57,446 bases of DNA, from positions 1 through 57,446 of the forward strand of contig CALKBZ010000037.1 of NCBI GenBank assembly GCA_937775295.1, in the 5' to 3' direction. A model generated the notes under the pieces. It worked only from the letters and a program-made list of their open reading frames with translations. It was not told the origin of the DNA and did no database searches. Of the stretch, positions 54,056-57,446 are shown piece by piece. Made by a program: the position numbers and the translations under genes. How positions within the stretch are numbered: the stretch's first letter is position 1; every line of letters begins with the position of its first letter. The stretch is from an uncultured Opitutales bacterium. GTDB lineage: Bacteria > Verrucomicrobiota > Verrucomicrobiia > Opitutales > Coraliomargaritaceae.

Positions 54056-54513
54056 AAGACGGCAGTAAAGGTGTCGTTATGCTTGAAGGGGGCAATTCTA
54101 ATCTCTTACTTGGCGCGTTGCCTGCCGTCACGTCAGTTTAAGTCCGGTGTTTTTCCGCGAATTGGCGCAGCGAGTCTCTTGGGGCCGATGACCTTTCGGC
54201 GTTCGCCGGCACTCATTCGGTTTCTCCTTAGCATGCATCGTTTGGTCTTCCTGGTCCATCCAGATTGCAAGTGTGCTTTTAGGGCCCTGCGATTGAGTTG
54301 CCGCGAGAAGTGTGGGCGACTCGCCCACATTGCTAGGGGCAGGCGATTGATCGCGATAGGAGTGTGGGCGACTCGCCCGCATTGCTGCTGTGTGGCTGTC
54401 AAGGAGGGCGAGTCGCCCTCCCTTCTTTACTCAAGAGTCGACGATGAACCTAAAGAAGGCCACTGACTCTGGGCTCCTCTGTCGCTAGTTCCACCGATGT
54501 GGCGCTCAGGTGG
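54056..54513. other. Gene-less stretch upstream of glgM, with palindromic repeats
   Basis: Apart from the palindromic repeats at 54312-54421, nothing convincing is coded here. Short minus-strand frames across 54130-54400 read through the palindromes and are not supported by any family. The glgM promoter should be near 54060-54130. Confidence 0.5.
54312..54421. repeat. Palindromic repeat cluster, locus 3 of 3 (GGCGACTCGCC family)
   Basis: Three palindromes: GTGGGCGACTCGCCCAC (54312-54328), GTGGGCGACTCGCCCGC (54364-54380, one mismatch), and GGAGGGCGAGTCGCCCTCC (54403-54421). Order and flanks (AGGAGTGTGGGCGA, CCTTC) match loci 1 and 2 in reverse. Confidence 0.86.
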
Positions 54514-54801
54514 CTAGTTCTCGTTGTCGCTGATGCCGAGGTTATGCCGGACTTCGGGAAACTCATTGAGTTCGGCGAGGAATTCATCCACTGAAAAATC
54601 CGCTACGATAAAGTCGCCATACTCAAAGGTCGGTGTACTGGTCTGCCCGCTAATGGAGACCATCGCGTCCATATCCTTTGCATTTTCGTTCACGTCGCGT
54701 AGATCGAGATCGACGCCTTGTGAGTTAAAGAAGGTGAGTGCTTCCCGGCACCATGGGCAGTTGGCTTTTACATAAAGAATGGGCTTTTGTCTGCGATCCA
54801 T
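54514..54801 (-). CDS. Glutaredoxin-family protein, second copy
   Basis: The 95 aa protein is a paralogue of 50325-50597. The redox motif is CPWC in ILYVKANCPWCREALTFF, and the cis-Pro region is TSTPTFEYGDFIVADFS. ATG 54801 (MDRRQKPILYVK) is preferred to an in-frame ATG at 54840 because the family start lies here. Between the two copies lies the glgM-glgE operon. Both have the same strand. Confidence 0.85.
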   Translation of the reverse strand: MDRRQKPILYVKANCPWCREALTFFNSQGVDLDLRDVNENAKDMDAMVSISGQTSTPTFEYGDFIVADFSVDEFLAELNEFPEVRHNLGISDNEN

Positions 54802-54929
54802 AACTAATCTGAATAATAAGCATTTAAGGAGCCCTGACAATATGAATTGCGACTTTAAGCGACTTTAATTTAAGGGAGTTGCCTTCGTCTGCAAATCCTT
54901 ATATGGGCGCGTGGAATTAGCGCCTGTGT

Positions 54930-55019
54930 CTAAGCGTCTGACCGACGATCGGCTATACCGCTAGAATTTGCATGCTACTCTGTGTGGATCGAATCAATCG
55001 AAGCAGGGGTATGTGTGGA
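54930..55019 (+). mobile_element. 90 bp remnant of an IS66-type end
   Basis: Without gaps, this 90 bp aligns with the right terminus of the neighbouring IS66 element read on the minus strand (57402 to 57313): a degenerate inverted repeat CTAAGCGTCTGACCGACG, then, 50 bases on, CTGTGTGGAT, GAATCAAT and ATGTGTGGA in step. It runs in the opposite orientation and ends exactly where the intact element begins. It is the stub of a second, related copy. Confidence 0.72.
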
Positions 55020-55110
55020 GTAAGCGTCCGAGGGACGTCCTCTGATTATTCTATCGACATCTATCAATGTTGATCGATGTCGACGCGCTTCTATCGATTT
55101 GGGTCGAGTT

Positions 55111-56583
55111 CTATAGAGCTTCTTTCCAATTGGATGGAAGGAGCGGATCGAGATCGTCCTGGTTGCTCATTGTCGGCAATCGATGTAGCAGATCGGTCAT
55201 GTATGTGAGCGGATCGATTCCATGTCGTTCACATGAGACGATGATGGAATATATGATCGCTGAGCGTTGACCTGCCTCGGGCGAGCCGATGAAGAGGAAG
55301 TTTTTCTTTCCCACTGCGGAGGGTCGAATGGCGTTTTCAATTAGATTGTTATCGAGTCGCACTTGTCCGTGTCGAGGGATACTCAGCAAAGCTTCCCATT
55401 GTCCGAGTAAATACGTGCATGCCTTTCCGAGCCTCGACTTGGGACGTGCCCGCGGCCTTAGTATTTGCACCACTTTCTCAATTCGGATCAAAGTTTGAGT
55501 GCTGTCTGCTAGGCGTCGTATCGCTCGAAGCTTTGGGCTATGAAGCTGGGCGTCGTCGTATTTATGTTCGTATCGATATAAGTGCCCGATCAAGCCGAGC
55601 ACCATGCGCACGGCTTGCGGTGATTCCGATTCGGCCTCGACGAACTTGCGCCGTGCATGTGCCCAGCAGGCTACGCGCACCACGTGTTCATTCTTCTTCG
55701 CAAATCTTTCATAGGCACCATAGCCGTCCGACTGCAGGACGCCCTGAAAGCCATCTAGCAGGCTGGTTGCTTTATCGTATCCACGGCCAAGGCGCCAGTC
55801 GAAGACAACATCGCTTCCTGGTTTTCCAATCACCCATAAATATCCTTGAGTGGTTTTGCCCTTCTTCTGATCCGGGTCCATGAAGCGCACCGGTGTTTCG
55901 TCCGCTTGCAAATAGTCCCCTTCAAGCAGCTTGGTTCGCATGCGACCATAAATCGGATTGAACCAATCCGCGACCGCTTCAATCCAGTCAGCCATCGTCT
56001 TGCGCGAGAGCTGAGCGCCCTAATGCGCAGACATCTTCTCCTGTCGGTAGAGCGGGATATGGTAAAGATATTTGCCCAGTGCAATATATGCGAGTAGCTC
56101 GGCAGAAGCGTAGCTGTTGTCGATGGGGCGCTTCAATGCTGGAGCAATCATGGGTGGCCGCGAACGATCCAGTTTGTGGCGAAACTTACCGCGCACGATC
56201 TCATGCTTCCATAGCTTCGGCGGCGTGATCTGCACCTCAAAGGTCACTTCTTCGCCGATTCGCTCATACGCCTCGGGATCTGTTTTGACTGCATCTGGGA
56301 CTAACTCGGTTGTTTCGAGAACGGGTAAGTTTTTAAAGCGCTCTGCCGGCTGGTCGCGCTTGCGCGGCTTGGCGCGTTCGTAGCTGATCGTTTCTTTTTT
56401 TTGAGCCGATGCCTCAGGCTGCGCAGCCTCTTCGCCCAGCTTTAGGCGCGTCTGTAAAGCATCCAGCGTCGCACTCTTACCCGTGCCAAACAGATTGCGC
56501 TTGAACCATTCAACTTGGGCGCGCAGATCGGCGTTCTCCTCTTCCAGAGTCGTGAGCCGTTCTTTCATTTGAGCCGGTGCCAT
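55111..56583 (-). pseudogene. tnpC: IS66 transposase TnpC with in-frame TAG
   Basis: The DDE transposase of IS66 elements; the frame is open for 491 codons except for one TAG at 56020-56022 (codon 188). The N-terminal part holds a coiled coil (EENADLRAQVEWFKRNLFG) and zinc-finger-linked region; the part after the stop starts GAQLSRKTMADWIEAV and has the catalytic residues in LQADETPVRFMD, LQSDGYGAYERF and LDNNLIENAIRPSAVGKKN. In homologues the codon at the stop is variable, often Gln, Glu or His, so CAG to TAG is possible. It is either inactivated or needs amber readthrough. Confidence 0.88.
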
Positions 56584-56627
56584 GATGGAATGTATCCGTA
56601 AATTAGATACAGTTACGAGCAAACATT

Positions 56628-56972
56628 TTATCGCTCATACCATGCTTTTTTACAGCCCTGCTTTAGGTCGATTCCTTCCAGCAACATCCCCAAAGACTGC
56701 GGAGTAAGCGAGAGCTTCCGATCGTCGCTGCCCGTTGGCCACGTGAAGCGACCTTTCTCCAGGCGCTTGGCGAATACCCATACGCCACTGCCGTCCCAGT
56801 AAAGGATCTTGATTCGATCACGCCGCTTGTTCGCAAACACGAACAAGGCACCACTGCAGGGATCTTCCTTGAGCCGCTCACTCGCTTCGGTCCAGAGCCC
56901 GTTAAAACTCTTGCGCATGTCCACGGGGCCCACGGCCAGGTAGACCTTCGTTTGATTTGGAAAACTAAACAT
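56628..56972 (-). CDS. tnpB: IS66 accessory protein TnpB
   Basis: The 114 aa protein is the IS66 Orf2 accessory factor, with VYLAVGPVDMRKSFNGLW, DPCSGALFVFANKRRDRIKILYWDGSG (in pieces: GALFVFANKRRDRIK, ILYWDGSGVWVFAKRLE) and GRFTWP, all standard. It is intact and needed for transposition of IS66 elements. It lies between tnpA (3 bp gap) and tnpC. Confidence 0.93.
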   Translation of the reverse strand: MFSFPNQTKVYLAVGPVDMRKSFNGLWTEASERLKEDPCSGALFVFANKRRDRIKILYWDGSGVWVFAKRLEKGRFTWPTGSDDRKLSLTPQSLGMLLEGIDLKQGCKKAWYER

Positions 56973-56975
56973 AGA

Positions 56976-57344
56976 TTATGCCCTCAATAAGCGAATCAGT
57001 TCAGCCAGATCACTGGCCTGCGTCCCGCGTAGAACAGTCCCGTCGGGCAAACTTACCTCTAAGCTTGAGCTCAATGATTCAGCAGGGCTACTCAGGCTCA
57101 GTTCGTGAAACTTCGGTTCCAACTGAGAACTGATCAAAGCACCGACGTTCTTACGCCGACGCCCCAACCACGACACCAGCGTTCCGAACTTCAGACCTTC
57201 GCGGCGGCAAAAAGCCGCCTAAGTTAACCCGCTTTGATCATAGCGATCCAAAATCGAAGACCACTCTGCTGCACCACGGATACGACGCCCCTGACGATCA
57301 GACTTGCCCGGCTCCACACATCCCTCTGTTTCAATTGATTCCAT
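56976..57344 (-). pseudogene. tnpA: IS66 accessory protein TnpA with in-frame TAG
   Basis: TnpA is the small helix-turn-helix accessory protein. From ATG 57344 the frame runs RIRGAAEWSSILDRYDQSGLT, then TAG at 57219-57221 (codon 42), then AAFCRREGLKFGTLVSWLGR and a C-terminal LPDGTVLRGTQASDLAELIRL. IS66 TnpA proteins have SGLTQAAFCRR here, so the stop replaces a nearly invariant Gln, one C-to-T change from CAG. The frame is otherwise open. Confidence 0.87.
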
Positions 57345-57446
57345 CCACACAGAATACCACGCTGCTGCATTATGGATAGGAGGTCGTCACTCGGGCGCTT
57401 ACGTCTATAAATCTCTGTGGGTCGAACATTTTCTCTTACCTAACGT

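Larger units (their letters stand above)
55020..57402 (-). mobile_element. IS66-family insertion sequence
   Basis: Complete by structure: 23 bp terminal inverted repeats beginning GTAAGCG (55020-55042: GTAAGCGTCCGAGGGACGTC, and the complement of 57380-57402: GTAAGCGCCCGAGTGACGAC), and the three IS66 genes tnpA, tnpB and tnpC in order on the minus strand. The length of 2383 bp is typical. No 8 bp target duplication is seen (TGTGTGGA on the left, GTCTATAA on the right), so a rearrangement after insertion is likely. Both tnpA and tnpC have one in-frame TAG. Confidence 0.93.

Noticed and set aside
54128-54402. Minus-strand frames of 84-89 codons across the palindromic repeats
   Set aside because: They read through the repeat cluster, overlap each other in different frames, and match no family.
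55012-57410. 8 bp target duplication around the IS66 element
   Set aside because: Left TGTGTGGA and right GTCTATAA are unlike, so no duplication can be claimed.

Overview
The window reads as a chromosomal segment of a Verrucomicrobiota bacterium, most likely class Opitutia (Puniceicoccales/Coraliomargarita-like). This is inferred from gene content, not from a marker gene: LL-diaminopimelate aminotransferase instead of the acyl-DAP route, a PEP-CTERM exosortase substrate, a pseudopilin-like DUF1559-type protein, several large secreted proteins of verrucomicrobial style, a GlgM/GlgE alpha-glucan pathway, RNase Y together with an RNase E/G, and many starts without a Shine-Dalgarno motif. Kdo synthesis (kdsA), an RND pump and NamZ fit a diderm envelope. 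Most of the window is ordinary housekeeping DNA; the unusual material lies between genes.

Layout. 1-5.3 kb: RND efflux permease with a small Cys-rich periplasmic partner, a gene-poor stretch, ppnP and an NTF2-like protein. 5.4-20.6 kb: biosynthesis and nucleic-acid enzymes (dapL, panC, nadB, yjbQ, purA, guaB, menC-menE, polX, rny, a DUF481 protein). 20.6-21.2 kb: a tRNA-Pro(GGG) gene followed, on its own strand, by three tandem 152-153 bp repeats, each ending in a copy of the last 19 nt of the tRNA. 21.2-31.8 kb: secreted serine protease, membrane metallopeptidase, thioredoxin-fold protein, rsmD, kdsA, a helical-repeat protein, tatD, trxB, pdxH and a PHP phosphatase. 31.9-37.1 kb: a tight three-gene envelope operon (HtrA-like protease without PDZ, large unknown secreted protein, nine-repeat FG-GAP/VCBS protein). 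37.2-46 kb: namZ, a DUF2062 protein, a frameshifted glycerate kinase, rng, rodA, a Nudix protein and mgtE.

46.1-48.9 kb is a probable metal-responsive island: a Fur/Zur-type regulator divergent from a MerC-like membrane protein, a pseudopilin-like protein and a His/Asp/Glu-rich PEP-CTERM surface protein, with inverted-repeat operator candidates. 49.3-50.2 kb holds two 135-136 bp near-copies of a promoter-plus-terminator module, possibly small RNA genes, on either side of a MazG-like pyrophosphohydrolase. 50.3-54.8 kb carries the maltose-1-phosphate alpha-glucan pair glgM-glgE between two glutaredoxin paralogues. The right end is a complete IS66-family element (55,020-57,402, with both inverted repeats) whose tnpA and tnpC each contain one in-frame TAG, abutting a 90 bp remnant of a related IS66 end.

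At least three kinds of intergenic palindromic repeat are scattered through the window; the GGCGACTCGCC family occurs at three loci as clusters of two or three copies. Function calls rest on motif recognition and length; no database search was possible.
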